Shown: piece after piece, positions 34,242-43,089 of the stretch | How positions within the stretch are numbered: position 1 is the stretch's first letter | How the letters are laid out: every line of letters begins with the position of its first letter | NCBI GenBank assembly: GCA_021775575.1 | Contig: JAJFHO010000219.1 | Span: 1 to 45,358, forward strand | Length of the DNA stretch: 45,358 bases | DNA from: Hyphomicrobiales bacterium | GTDB taxonomy: Bacteria; Pseudomonadota; Alphaproteobacteria; Rhizobiales; Methyloligellaceae | Direction: 5' to 3' | Notes under the pieces: model-generated | What the model saw: the letters and a program-made list of their open reading frames with translations, nothing else | Database searches by the model: none | What the model was told of the DNA's origin: nothing | Translations under genes and position numbers: made by a program

Positions 34242-34257
34242 TATACTGATCGGTACA
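34242..34257 (+). promoter_or_regulatory. TetR operator candidate O2
   Basis: TATACTGATCGGTACA: the right half is identical to O1 (CGGTACA), the left half is degenerate. Its start is 23 bp after that of O1, about two helical turns, so two dimers could bind on the same DNA face. Confidence 0.6.
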
Positions 34258-34315
34258 AAAAAAATTGCAGGCGCTCGCCGGCGGCGGCGCCACTATCAAT
34301 CAATGGAGAAAAGAG

Positions 34316-35317
34316 ATGATTTATTCCACTTCAAAGGCCCTGCGGCGCATGGCGGTCCTGACGCTTCTGTTAGGAAGCGGAACAGGCATACTGACCGCAC
34401 CCCCGGCAGTGGCAGCTGAACCGGCCGCTATCGCAGCCGCTGTCCAACCAGCCGTGCATCACCGCAGCATTACGATTCAAAATACCGACATCGCCTATCG
34501 TGAGGCCGGCGAGGCGTCGAAGCCAACCATTGTTCTGCTGCATGGCTTTCCGACCTCGTCGCATATGTTCCGGAATTTGATTCCGGCGCTGGCGGCAAAA
34601 TATCACGTGCTGGCGCCCGACTATCCAGGCTTTGGCGCCAGCGCGATGCCCAAGGCGGGCGCGTTCGACTATTCCTTCGCCAATTTCGCCGACGTCATTG
34701 ACGCCTTCCTCGCCGCCAAGAAAGTGGAGCGCTACACGCTTTACGTGATGGATTACGGCGCACCGGTCGGTTATCGGCTGTTCGCAAAACATCCCGAGCG
34801 GGTGGCCGGCTTCGTGATCCAGAATGGCAATGCCTATGCGGAGGGGTTGCAGAAATTCTGGGATCCCTTCCGCGCGTTATGGGCCGATCGGAGCAAGGCG
34901 AACGAGGATGCCTTGCGTGCCTTCTTCACCCTTGATGCCACCAAATGGCAATATACCCACGGAGTGAAGGACGTCTCGCGCGTCAGCCCCGACAACTGGC
35001 ACCATGATCAATTTTTGCTGGAGCGGCCGGGCAATCAGGATATCCAGCTCGAGATGTTCGCCAGCTATGGAACCAATGTCGGCGAATATCCGAAATGGCA
35101 AAAGCTGTTCCGGGAGCACCGGCCGCCGGCGCTTCTCGTCTGGGGCGCGAACGACCAGATTTTCCCCGAGGCCGGCGCGCATCCCTACAAGCGCGACCTG
35201 AAGGATCTGGAATTCCACATCCTGGATACCGGGCACTTCGCGCTGGAAACCCACGGGGACTTCATCGCCGCGCGGATGCTGGACTTTCTCGACCGCACGG
35301 TGGGTAGTCAAAGCTAG
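34316..35317 (+). CDS. Secreted alpha/beta hydrolase, haloalkane dehalogenase/epoxide hydrolase-like
   Basis: 333 residues with a signal peptide ([20 protein letters not shown], cleavage after VAA). Start at the ATG after GGAGAAAAG. Alpha/beta hydrolase landmarks: oxyanion motif [26 protein letters not shown], and the nucleophile elbow [12 protein letters not shown], where the usual Ser is D146. An Asp nucleophile points to the haloalkane dehalogenase/epoxide hydrolase branch. Acid and base are in WGANDQIF and [10 protein letters not shown]. Periplasmic. Under control of the divergent TetR gene, so probably induced by its own substrate or a relative. The substrate cannot be read. Confidence 0.88.
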   Translation: MIYSTSKALRRMAVLTLLLGSGTGILTAPPAVAAEPAAIAAAVQPAVHHRSITIQNTDIAYREAGEASKPTIVLLHGFPTSSHMFRNLIPALAAKYHVLAPDYPGFGASAMPKAGAFDYSFANFADVIDAFLAAKKVERYTLYVMDYGAPVGYRLFAKHPERVAGFVIQNGNAYAEGLQKFWDPFRALWADRSKANEDALRAFFTLDATKWQYTHGVKDVSRVSPDNWHHDQFLLERPGNQDIQLEMFASYGTNVGEYPKWQKLFREHRPPALLVWGANDQIFPEAGAHPYKRDLKDLEFHILDTGHFALETHGDFIAARMLDFLDRTVGSQS

Positions 35318-35336
35318 CTCAGTGCGCCGCCACACC

Positions 35337-35371
35337 GCCCCGTCAGCCTGCCCGGCTGGCGGGGCCTTTCT
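35337..35371. terminator. Terminator between convergent hydrolase and prpE genes
   Basis: A 12-bp stem GCCCCGTCAGCC/GGCTGGCGGGGC (one G-U pair) with loop TGCCC, followed by CTTTCTATT on the plus strand. It is 20 bp after the hydrolase stop and 13 bp before the prpE stop, so it may serve both directions. Confidence 0.75.
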
Positions 35372-35383
35372 ATTCTGGCAAAG

Positions 35384-37291
35384 TCAGGAAGCGATCCCGC
35401 GCTGCTTCAGCACATCGGTGATCTCGCCAAGGATCGCCGGATCGTCGATGGTCGCGGGCATCTTGTATTCCTGGCCGTCGGCGATGCAGCGCATGGTGCC
35501 GCGCAGGATTTTTCCCGAACGCGTCTTTGGCAGGCGCTGAACGGCGAGCGCGATCTTGAAGGCCGCCACGGGGCCGATCTTTTCGCGCACAAGCTTGATC
35601 ACTTCGCCCTCGACCTCCGACGGGTCACGGTTGACGCCGGCGTTGAGAACCAGGAAGCCGGCCGGAATCTGGCCCTTGAGCTTGTCGGCGATGCCGATAA
35701 CGGCGCATTCGGCCACATCGGGGTGAGCGGCGACAACTTCTTCCATGCCGCCGGTGGACAGCCTGTGGCCGGCGACGTTGATGATGTCATCGGTGCGCGC
35801 CATCACATAGATGTAACCGTCCTCGTCCATGAAACCGGCGTCGGCGGTGTTGTAGTAACCTTCATATTCCGTCAGGTAGCTCTCGCGGCAGCGCTCGTCA
35901 TTTTGCCACAGCGTCGGGAAGCAGCCCGGCGGCAGCGGCAGCGGCATGGCGATGGAGCCGGTTTCGCCGCGCGGCACTTCCTTGCCGCTCTCATCCAGCA
36001 CTTCCAGCCCATAGCCCGGCATCGCGACCGTCGGCGAGCCATGCTTGACCGGCAGAACGCCCAGCCCCACCGGATTGGCCGCAATGGCCCAGCCGGTCTC
36101 GGTCTGCCACCAATGGTCGATCACCGGCACCTTCAATTGCGCCTCCGCCCACTCGAGCGTATCGGGGTCGGCGCGCTCGCCGGCGAGGAACAGGGTCCGG
36201 AAGCACGACAGGTCGTAATTCCTGATGAGATCCCCGTTCGGGTCTTCCTTCTTAATCGCCCGGAAAGCGGTCGGCGCTGTGAACAGCGCCACAACGTTGT
36301 GTTCGGAGATCACCCGCCAGAAAACGCCGGCATCCGGCGTGCCCACGGGTTTGCCCTCGAACAATATCGAAGTGTTACCGGTCAGCAGTGGCGCGTAGAC
36401 GATATAGGAGTGGCCCACCACCCAGCCGACATCCGACGCCGCCCAGAAGACCTCGCCCGGATCGACGCCATAGAGGTTCTTCATCGTCCAGTGGAGGGCA
36501 ACCATGTGGCCGCCATTGTCACGCACCACGCCCTTGGGCTGACCCGTGGTGCCCGAAGTATACAGAATATAGAGAGGGTCGGTGGCCGCCACGGTCACGC
36601 AATCGGCCTGCTTGCCCGCCGCTCTGGCGGCTTCGGCGCACGCTGCCCAGTCATGGTCGCGGCCTTCGATCATCGACGCCTTTGCCTGCTCGCGCTGATA
36701 GACGACACAGGCGGCAGGCTTGTAATTCGACAGCTCGATGGCCTCATCGAGCAGCGGTTTATATTCGACGACCCGCCCCGGCTCGATGCCGCAGGACGCG
36801 GTAACGACGGCCTTGGCCTCGGAGTCGTCGATACGGGTTGCAAGCTCGTTTGCCGCGAAACCGCCGAACACCACCGAATGGATCGCGCCGATGCGCGCGC
36901 AGGCCAGCATGGCGATCGCCGCTTGCGCGATCATCGGCATATAGAGGATGACCCGGTCGCCCTTGCCGACGCCCAAATCCTGCAGAACCGCGCCGAAGGT
37001 CTGCACCTCGTCCAGCAGCTCGGCATAGGTGTATGTTTTCTTGTTGCCGGTGATCGGACTGTCGTAGATCAGCGCTGCCTGGTCGGCGCGCCCGTCCTCG
37101 ACATGGCGGTCGAGGCAATTATAGCAGGTGTTGCACTCGGCGCCGGCGAACCAATGGCCGTAAACCCCGGCGTCGGGGTCGAATATCTTGTCGGCCGGCT
37201 TGACCCAGTCGATTGCTTTCGCGGCCTCGGCCCAGAAGCCTTCCGGATCGTTCTTCCAGCTGTTGTAAACCTCGTGATAGCGGCTCGCCAT
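35384..37291 (-). CDS. prpE: Propionyl-CoA synthetase
   Basis: 635 residues. The start ATG with GGGAGGGCGTC upstream gives MASRYHEVYNSWKNDPEGFW, the PrpE N-terminus. ANL motifs: LYILYTSGTTGQPKGVVRDN, DHWWQTETGW, YYNTADAGFMDEDGYIYV, and RSGKILRGTMR with the regulatory/catalytic lysine. It also keeps the N-terminal ACS domain (DWVKPADKIFD, AECNTCYNCLDRH). It converts propionate to propionyl-CoA. PrpE is commonly controlled by acetylation of that lysine. No methylcitrate genes are nearby. Convergent with the secreted hydrolase and divergent from the TauE gene. Confidence 0.94.
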   Translation of the reverse strand: MASRYHEVYNSWKNDPEGFWAEAAKAIDWVKPADKIFDPDAGVYGHWFAGAECNTCYNCLDRHVEDGRADQAALIYDSPITGNKKTYTYAELLDEVQTFGAVLQDLGVGKGDRVILYMPMIAQAAIAMLACARIGAIHSVVFGGFAANELATRIDDSEAKAVVTASCGIEPGRVVEYKPLLDEAIELSNYKPAACVVYQREQAKASMIEGRDHDWAACAEAARAAGKQADCVTVAATDPLYILYTSGTTGQPKGVVRDNGGHMVALHWTMKNLYGVDPGEVFWAASDVGWVVGHSYIVYAPLLTGNTSILFEGKPVGTPDAGVFWRVISEHNVVALFTAPTAFRAIKKEDPNGDLIRNYDLSCFRTLFLAGERADPDTLEWAEAQLKVPVIDHWWQTETGWAIAANPVGLGVLPVKHGSPTVAMPGYGLEVLDESGKEVPRGETGSIAMPLPLPPGCFPTLWQNDERCRESYLTEYEGYYNTADAGFMDEDGYIYVMARTDDIINVAGHRLSTGGMEEVVAAHPDVAECAVIGIADKLKGQIPAGFLVLNAGVNRDPSEVEGEVIKLVREKIGPVAAFKIALAVQRLPKTRSGKILRGTMRCIADGQEYKMPATIDDPAILGEITDVLKQRGIAS

Positions 37292-37477
37292 GACGCCCTC
37301 CCCTAAAAGCACATCTCCCAACACCCGGACCCTGGCCCGGATGCTCCCTTCTATTCGATTTCATTCTTGCGCGACAGGGCGGGTGCAGCAAGTGTCGCAG
37401 AGGACTTTTGATCTAGCCCCAAAGTCGCAGCCCCTGTAGAAGCGCCCTGCGACCGGCCGCAAACCCATGCAAGATAA

Positions 37478-38236
37478 ATGATAACCGATCCGTACTTCTA
37501 CGCCGCCGCCATACCCGCCGTCATCATGGTCGGGCTGGCCAAGGGCGGCTTCGTCGGCGCGCTGGCGATGCTCGGCGTACCGCTGATGGCGCTGGTGATT
37601 TCACCGGTTCAGGCGGCGGGCATCCTGCTGCCGATCCTGATCGCAATGGATGTGTTCGCCTTATGGGTCTACCGGCGCGTCTATCACCTGGCCAATCTGA
37701 AAATCCTGATACCCGCCGCTATCCTCGGCATCGCCATCGGCTGGCTGACGGCGGCCCAGGTTTCCTCGGCCCATGTGAAGATCATCGTTGGCGTCATCGC
37801 CCTGCTTTTCACCCTCGACCACTGGATCGGCTGGCGGGCCGACCGCGCCAATGGCCCCAATCTGGCCAAGGGCGCCTTCTGGGGCGCCATCGCCGGGTTT
37901 ACCTCTTTCGTCAGCCACGCCGGCGGCGCGCCGCTGCATATGTATCTGCTGCCGCAGCGGCTCGAGCCGCGCCTGTTCGTCGGAACGGGCGTGATTTTTT
38001 TCACGGCCGTCAACTGGATCAAGGTAATTCCCTATGCCGCGCTTGGGCAGCTTGACACGACCAACCTCATGACATCGCTGGTACTGGCGCCGCTGGCGCC
38101 GCTCGCCATTTTCTCCGGCGCCTGGCTGGTCAAGGTCGTCAAGGGCGATACCTTTTACCGATTGGCCTATATCGGCATCTTCGTTATTTCGCTGAAACTG
38201 ATATGGGATGGCGGGCAGGCTGTGCTGGGCACCTGA
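37478..38236 (+). CDS. TauE/SafE (TSUP) family membrane transporter
   Basis: 252 residues, about eight membrane helices. N-terminal repeat VIMVGLAKGGFVGALAMLGVPLMAL and the second-half counterpart GAIAGFTSFVSHAGGAPLHMYLL are the two inverted TSUP motifs. Inner membrane exporter or importer of organosulfonate, sulfite or small carboxylates; the substrate is unknown. No ribosome-binding site is obvious before the ATG. The neighbouring acyl-CoA ligase resembles DmdB, a sulfur-compound enzyme, but linking the two is speculation. Confidence 0.9.
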   Translation: MITDPYFYAAAIPAVIMVGLAKGGFVGALAMLGVPLMALVISPVQAAGILLPILIAMDVFALWVYRRVYHLANLKILIPAAILGIAIGWLTAAQVSSAHVKIIVGVIALLFTLDHWIGWRADRANGPNLAKGAFWGAIAGFTSFVSHAGGAPLHMYLLPQRLEPRLFVGTGVIFFTAVNWIKVIPYAALGQLDTTNLMTSLVLAPLAPLAIFSGAWLVKVVKGDTFYRLAYIGIFVISLKLIWDGGQAVLGT

Positions 38237-38349
38237 TCGCTTTGCTTGAATGCGGGCCAAGGCGGCGCTAGCTTTCCGATAGACAAGAGTGCCATTGCCC
38301 GCTCCGGCCAGACCGGACCGCCCGGGCAAGTGGATGAGGGGATACGGCC

Positions 38350-39978
38350 ATGGCCAAAAATCGATATGAGCAGGATCTGGACAAGAATCCGGCCAACTAT
38401 CAGCCGCTGACGCCGGTCACCTTCCTTGAGCGCGCCGCCGCCACCTATCCCGACACCATTGCCATCGTCCACCGTGGCACCCGGTACAGCTATGCTGATT
38501 TCTACGCCCGCGCCCGCCGTCTCGCCTCCGCGCTCTTGGCAAAGGGCATAGCCAAGGGCGATACGGTTTCGGTGATGCTGCCGAACACCCCGCCGATGCT
38601 GGAGGCCCATTACGCGGTGCCCATGACCGGCGCGGTACTGCATTCCATGAACACGCGGCTCGATGCGCAAATTATCGCCTTCCAGCTCGACCATGCCGAA
38701 GCCAAAATTCTCATCACCGACCGGGAATTCGCGGCCACGGTCAAGGAAGCGCTGGAGTTGGCCAAGGTGAAGCCCTTCGTCATCGATTATGACGATCCGG
38801 AATTCGCGCAGGATGGCGAGATGCTGGGCGAGATCGAATATGAGGATTTCATCAAGGATGGCGATCCGGACTATGACTGGACGCCGCCGGACGACGAGTG
38901 GGACGCGATTTCGCTGAACTACACCTCCGGCACAACGGGCAACCCGAAAGGCGTGGTCTACTCCCACCGCGGCGCTGCGCTGATGTGCTACGCCAACACC
39001 ATCGCGACAGCCATGAGCCGCTTTCCGGTCTATCTGTGGACGCTGCCGATGTTCCACTGCAACGGCTGGTGCTTCCCCTGGTCGGTCTCGGTCGTGGCCG
39101 GCACTCATGTGTGCCTGCGCTGGGTGCGGGCAGGAGCGATGTATGACGCCATCGCCGACCATAAGGTGACGCATCTGTGCGGTGCACCGATCGTCATGTC
39201 GATCCTGCTGCAGGCGGGCGAGGACGAGAAGCGCGACATCCCGCACCGGGTCTCCTTCTCCCACGCCGCGGCGCCGCCGCCCGCGGCCGTCCTGGCGGCA
39301 ATGGAAGAGGCCGGTTTCGACCTGACTCATCTTTACGGGCTCACCGAGACCTATGGCCCCGCCACACTGAATGAATGGAAGAGCCAGTGGGACGAACTGG
39401 CCGACGGCGACCGCATGTCCAAGAAAATCCGCCAGGGCGTGCGCTACGCCGCACTGGAAGATTTGAGCGTGATAGACCCCAACAGCATGGAACACACCCC
39501 GCGCGACGGCGAGACCATCGGCGAGGTGATGCTGAAGGGCAACATCATCATGAAGGGCTATCTGAAGAACAAGCAGGCAAGCGCGGAAGCCTTTGCCGGC
39601 GGCTGGTTCCATTCCGGCGATCTCGGCGTGATGCACCCCGACGGCTATATCCAGCTCAAGGACCGCTCCAAGGACATCATCATTTCAGGCGGCGAGAATA
39701 TCTCCTCCATCGAGGTGGAGGATGTGCTCTACAAGCACCCGGAAGTCACCGCCGCCGCCGTAGTCGCTAAGCCCGACGACAAATGGGGCGAGACGCCATG
39801 CGCCTTTATCGAAACGGCGGCCGACGCGAGGGTCACCGAGGCTGAACTGATCGACTTTTGCCGGGACAATCTGGCCCGCTTCAAATGCCCCAAGAATGTC
39901 GTCTTCGCCGAATTGCCCAAAACCTCGACGGGCAAAGTCCAGAAATTCAAGCTGCGCGAGATGGCGAAAGAGGTTTAG
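38350..39978 (+). CDS. Acyl-CoA synthetase, DmdB/medium-chain type
   Basis: 542 residues of the ANL family. It starts MAKNRYEQDLDKNPANYQPLTP, a beginning shared with 3-methylmercaptopropionyl-CoA ligase (DmdB) and related medium-chain ligases. Motifs: LNYTSGTTGNPKGVVYSHRG, LPMFHCNGWCFPW, HLYGLTETYGPATL, GWFHSGDLGVMHPDG, KDIIISGGENISSIEVED and the catalytic lysine in PKTSTGKVQKFKLRE. Cytosolic. Substrate may be a short or medium fatty acid, methylmercaptopropionate or an aromatic acid. GGGG precedes the start. Transcribed alone, after a 113-bp gap from the TauE gene. Confidence 0.93.
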   Translation: MAKNRYEQDLDKNPANYQPLTPVTFLERAAATYPDTIAIVHRGTRYSYADFYARARRLASALLAKGIAKGDTVSVMLPNTPPMLEAHYAVPMTGAVLHSMNTRLDAQIIAFQLDHAEAKILITDREFAATVKEALELAKVKPFVIDYDDPEFAQDGEMLGEIEYEDFIKDGDPDYDWTPPDDEWDAISLNYTSGTTGNPKGVVYSHRGAALMCYANTIATAMSRFPVYLWTLPMFHCNGWCFPWSVSVVAGTHVCLRWVRAGAMYDAIADHKVTHLCGAPIVMSILLQAGEDEKRDIPHRVSFSHAAAPPPAAVLAAMEEAGFDLTHLYGLTETYGPATLNEWKSQWDELADGDRMSKKIRQGVRYAALEDLSVIDPNSMEHTPRDGETIGEVMLKGNIIMKGYLKNKQASAEAFAGGWFHSGDLGVMHPDGYIQLKDRSKDIIISGGENISSIEVEDVLYKHPEVTAAAVVAKPDDKWGETPCAFIETAADARVTEAELIDFCRDNLARFKCPKNVVFAELPKTSTGKVQKFKLREMAKEV

Positions 39979-40063
39979 AGGGCGGGCACGCTCGACCGCC
40001 TGCACCGTCATTCCCGCGAAGGGGAACGCGACACGCTCTCCTGTCTCTCGACGAAGATGGAGG

Positions 40064-40104
40064 AAAGAAAACGCCCGCCCCTTCGTCACGCAAAGGAGCG
40101 GGCG
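40064..40104 (-). terminator. Terminator of the Gly/Tyr-rich protein gene
   Basis: On the minus strand CGCCCGC (complement of 40098-40104) and GCGGGCG (complement of 40072-40078) pair, extended by CCTT/AAGG, and are followed by TTTTCTTT. It lies 25 bp after the gene's stop. Confidence 0.8.
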
Positions 40105-40128
40105 GAAAACACCTCGAGAGCAGACGGC

Positions 40129-40428
40129 TCAGCGGCAGTCGTAGCCGTAACCATAATTGCCGCGATAGCCGTAGCTCGGATAGGAGTAGCTGTAGGAGCG
40201 GCGATAGTCCGAGCGGTAATAGCTGCGGTCGCGATAGTGGCGGTCCTTGTAACCGCGATTGCCCCGGTAGCCATAGCCGCCGGAATAATAGCGCCCGTAA
40301 CCGCCATTATAGCCGTGATTCTGATAGCCGCCGTAGCCGCCGTGATAATAGCCACCGGCGGCGGCGGGTGTTGCGATAAGACCCAGCGCAACCGCTGCGG
40401 CGATACCCGAAATTGTCTTGAGAGTCAT
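40129..40428 (-). CDS. Small secreted Gly/Tyr/Arg-rich repetitive protein
   Basis: 99 residues. Signal peptide MTLKTISGIAAAVALGLIA with cleavage after AAA. The mature 74 residues are almost only Gly, Tyr, Arg, Ser and Asn in GGY/GYG repeats (YYHGGYGGYQNHGYNGGYGR, then YRGNYGYGYDCR at the end) with one C-terminal Cys. Such low-complexity secreted proteins are common in alphaproteobacteria; some are annotated as sulfur-globule or cuticle-like proteins, without proven function. The strong terminator downstream and a signal peptide support a real gene. AT-poor repeats keep the reading frame open on the antisense strand as well. Confidence 0.8.
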   Translation of the reverse strand: MTLKTISGIAAAVALGLIATPAAAGGYYHGGYGGYQNHGYNGGYGRYYSGGYGYRGNRGYKDRHYRDRSYYRSDYRRSYSYSYPSYGYRGNYGYGYDCR

Positions 40429-40677
40429 TTGGACTTGTCCTGTCGGTAAAAGCCAAGCCCCCGGCGGAAACGACTATAGCGCAGAAAGGGATCGTCCATA
40501 AAGCTTCGATTTTTTGAATGGCGGGACCCCGGCAACATGCCCGCGTGCGAGCCGTTCAGCGCCGGGGTGCCGCGTATTTACCGATCGACCTTTCGCGGCG
40601 GCGCGGGCTGAGCAATTGACTAATCCGCACCGCTCCCGCATAGGCGGGGCAAAGAATAAAACGGGAGATTGCTTCCA

Positions 40678-41757
40678 ATGTCAGCCAAAACCAACGCCAA
40701 TCAGATTGCCGTGATCCCGGGGGACGGGATTGGCAAGGAAGTCGTGCCCGAAGGCGTGCGCGTGCTGGAGGCGGCGGCCAAGAAATACGATCTCGATCTG
40801 CGCTTCGACGATTTCGATTTCGCGGCCTGCGATTATTACGCCAAACACGGGCAGATGATGCCGGACGACTGGAAGGCGCGGATCGGCGGTCACGACGCGA
40901 TATTCTTCGGCGCGGTGGGCTGGCCGGAAACCGTGCCGGATCACGTGTCGCTGTGGGGCTCGCTCATTCTGTTCCGCCGCGATTTCGATCAATATGTCAA
41001 TCTTCGCCCGGTGCGCCTGATGCCGGGCGTGCCCTCGCCGCTCGCCGGACGCACGCCCGGCGATATCGATTTCCTCGTGGTGCGCGAGAATACCGAAGGC
41101 GAATATTCCTCCATCGGCGGCCGCATCTTCGAGGGCACCGAGCGCGAATTCTGCGTCCAGGAAACGGTGATGACGCGCCACGGCGTCGACCGCGTGCTGA
41201 AATACGCCTTCGAACTGGCGCAGGAGCGCGAGAAGAAGCATCTCACATCGGCAACCAAATCGAACGGGATTGCCATAACCATGCCCTATTGGGACGAGCG
41301 GGTGAAAGCGATGGCGCAGGGCTACCCGGATGTGCGCTGGGATCAGTATCACATCGACATTCTGGCCGCCCGCTTCGTGCTCAGCCCCGATTTGTTCGAC
41401 GTGGTCGTGGCGTCGAACCTGTTCGGCGACATTCTCTCCGATCTGGGGCCGGCATGCACCGGCACCATCGGTATCGCGCCGGCCGCCAATATCAACCCCG
41501 AAGGCGCGCACCCGTCCCTGTTCGAGCCGGTGCATGGTTCAGCGCCCGATATCGCGGGCCAGGGCATCGCCAATCCGGTCGGACAAATCTGGGCGGCGGC
41601 GATGATGCTTGAACATCTGGGGCATACACAGGCCGCCAGCGCCATCGTGCGGGCGATCGAGACCGTATTGGCTGAAGCGGGCCTGCGCACCCGCGACCTC
41701 GGCGGCCGGGCGGACACGACCACCTGCGGCAAGGCCATTGCCGACGCGGTCGAATAG
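40678..41757 (+). CDS. Tartrate dehydrogenase/decarboxylase-like protein
   Basis: 359 residues of the isocitrate/isopropylmalate dehydrogenase family. ATG start with GGGAG upstream; an earlier TTG adds three residues. Signatures: IAVIPGDGIGKEVVPEG, VSLWGSLILFRRDFDQYVNL and RPVRLMPGVPSPLAG, typical of tartrate dehydrogenase, VRENTEGEYSSIGGRIFEG, and the metal site NLFGDILSDLGPA. The LWG segment separates it from LeuB. It oxidises tartrate or D-malate with NAD. A weak promoter (TTGACT 40616-40621) may lie upstream. The AzlCD genes follow after 10 bp, suggesting cotranscription. Confidence 0.9.
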   Translation: MSAKTNANQIAVIPGDGIGKEVVPEGVRVLEAAAKKYDLDLRFDDFDFAACDYYAKHGQMMPDDWKARIGGHDAIFFGAVGWPETVPDHVSLWGSLILFRRDFDQYVNLRPVRLMPGVPSPLAGRTPGDIDFLVVRENTEGEYSSIGGRIFEGTEREFCVQETVMTRHGVDRVLKYAFELAQEREKKHLTSATKSNGIAITMPYWDERVKAMAQGYPDVRWDQYHIDILAARFVLSPDLFDVVVASNLFGDILSDLGPACTGTIGIAPAANINPEGAHPSLFEPVHGSAPDIAGQGIANPVGQIWAAAMMLEHLGHTQAASAIVRAIETVLAEAGLRTRDLGGRADTTTCGKAIADAVE

Positions 41758-41767
41758 GTCCGGGGGC

Positions 41768-42496
41768 GTGAGGGAGACGTCCGGCACCGTCAGGCGGGCC
41801 TTTTTCCTGGGGCTCAGGGACAGCCTCGGCCTGCCGGCCATCGGCATCGTCGCGGCGCTTTCGGGCTATGGTGTCATGGCGCGCGATGCCGGTCTCGACC
41901 TGACAATGGCGATGCTGTCGGTGGCGACCATATGGACCATGCCCTCGCTCATGGCCTATGCCGAGCTCCTTGCAAGCGGCACCGCGGCCTGGGCCTTCTT
42001 CATAGCGCTGCTGGTCATCAGCATCCGGAATCTTCCCATGGCGGTTTCGGCGATCCCGGTAATCCGCGCACGGCCGGGTTTCCGCTGGCATCAGATCATG
42101 CTGGCGCAGCTGCTCTCGCCAACGGCCTGGGTGCAGATCACAACAGTGGGCCGTACTCTCGATCCGTCCGACAGGATGCCCTACTATCTGGGCTTCGCCC
42201 TGACGCTGCTTGCCGGCGGGCTGTTCGGCACCTGGATCAGCCATACATGGGCCAGCGGGCTGCATCCCGCCCTCGGCCCCGCGCTGCTGCTGTTTACGCC
42301 TCTGTTCGTCGTCCTGACCATGGCGACATCGCCGAAGCGTTCCAGCCTGCTGGCGCTGGTGACCGGCTGTATCCTCGTACCGCCGCTCATGCTCTACGAT
42401 CCGGAATTCGGCCTGATCGTGGGCGGCATCACAGCGGGAACGATCGGCTTTGTGCTTTCGGGCAGAGAGAGACGCGGTCCGGAGCGCAAGAAATGA
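41768..42496 (+). CDS. AzlC-family permease
   Basis: 242 residues, from a GTG 10 bp after the tartrate dehydrogenase stop; a frame open further upstream is antisense-like filler. About six to eight membrane helices. The start RRAFFLGLRDSLGLPAIGIV and the loop ISIRNLPMAVSAIPVIRAR match AzlC, the large subunit of branched-chain amino acid exporters. It ends in an ATGA overlap with AzlD. Inner membrane. The cargo could be branched-chain amino acids, azaleucine-like analogues, or here perhaps an acid linked to the dehydrogenase. Confidence 0.88.
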   Translation: MRETSGTVRRAFFLGLRDSLGLPAIGIVAALSGYGVMARDAGLDLTMAMLSVATIWTMPSLMAYAELLASGTAAWAFFIALLVISIRNLPMAVSAIPVIRARPGFRWHQIMLAQLLSPTAWVQITTVGRTLDPSDRMPYYLGFALTLLAGGLFGTWISHTWASGLHPALGPALLLFTPLFVVLTMATSPKRSSLLALVTGCILVPPLMLYDPEFGLIVGGITAGTIGFVLSGRERRGPERKK

Positions 42497-42828
42497 ACCT
42501 TTTGGAGACGCCTTGGGGCCTGCTGGCGATCGCCTTTGGCTGTGCCTTTTTCTGGCGCGCCGCGGGCGCCGTCCTGTCCGGCCGGATCGAGGTCGATACG
42601 CCCTTGTTCGACTGGTGTATTTGCGTGACCCAGGCGATCGTCGGCGGGCTTATGGTCCGGGCGATCTTCTGGCCCTCGTCCCAGCTCGCAACCGTGCCGC
42701 TGACCGACAGGGCTGCAAGCGTGGCGATTGCCCTGGCCGTCTTCCTTGCCTGCGGGAAGCGCATCTTTCCCGGTGTGGTGACCGGATCACTCATACTGGC
42801 CGCGAGCGTCGTCTGGCGATCGCTTTAG
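42493..42828 (+). CDS. AzlD-family small membrane protein
   Basis: 111 residues with three to four membrane helices (LLAIAFGCAFFWRAAGAVL, CICVTQAIVGGLMVRAIFW, AASVAIALAVFLACGKRIF). The ATG overlaps the AzlC stop by 4 bases. AzlD is the obligate small partner of AzlC in the exporter complex. No other gene follows on this strand before a possible weak hairpin (42845-42865). Confidence 0.85.
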   Translation: MNLLETPWGLLAIAFGCAFFWRAAGAVLSGRIEVDTPLFDWCICVTQAIVGGLMVRAIFWPSSQLATVPLTDRAASVAIALAVFLACGKRIFPGVVTGSLILAASVVWRSL

Positions 42829-42887
42829 GACCAGACACGAAAAAGCCGCGAACTACCCCCGCGGCAATTTCGACAGGCTCAACAATC

Positions 42888-42910
42888 AAAAAAGGCCGCC
42901 TCAGGCGACC
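42888..42910 (-). terminator. Terminator overlapping the YdcH stop codon
   Basis: On the minus strand GGTCGCC and GGCGGCC pair (one G-U), with the TGA stop codon (42901-42903) as loop, followed by six T. Stop codon and terminator are the same structure. Confidence 0.7.
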
Positions 42911-43089
42911 TCACTCTCACTGCCTTCGCCTTTCAGGCGGGCAATTTCATCTTTGATCGCCAGCTTCTCCTTCTTCAGTTGCGCGATTTTAAGGGTATCG
43001 GCGAGCGGTCGTGCAATTTCCGCTTCGATTTCCTCCTCCAACGCACGATGCTTCCCTGTCAATTCAACGAGATGCGCGTCAAGCGCCAT
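42901..43089 (-). CDS. YdcH family protein (DUF465), copy 1
   Basis: 62 residues, MALDAHLVELTGKHRALEEE followed by AQLKKEKLAIKDEIARLKG. This is the two-helix coiled-coil hairpin of the YdcH/DUF465 family; the signature LKKEKLxIKDEIxRL is clear. Function unknown; several studies place DUF465 proteins near cell division or nutrient control in alphaproteobacteria. Divergent from a second DUF465 gene 232 bp away. Confidence 0.9.
   Translation of the reverse strand: MALDAHLVELTGKHRALEEEIEAEIARPLADTLKIAQLKKEKLAIKDEIARLKGEGSESEVA

Noticed and set aside
40129-40428. Short repeated DNA units, possible CRISPR or tandem repeat
   Set aside because: The repetition follows codons for Gly and Tyr in a protein with a signal peptide; there are no spacers or uniform direct repeats.
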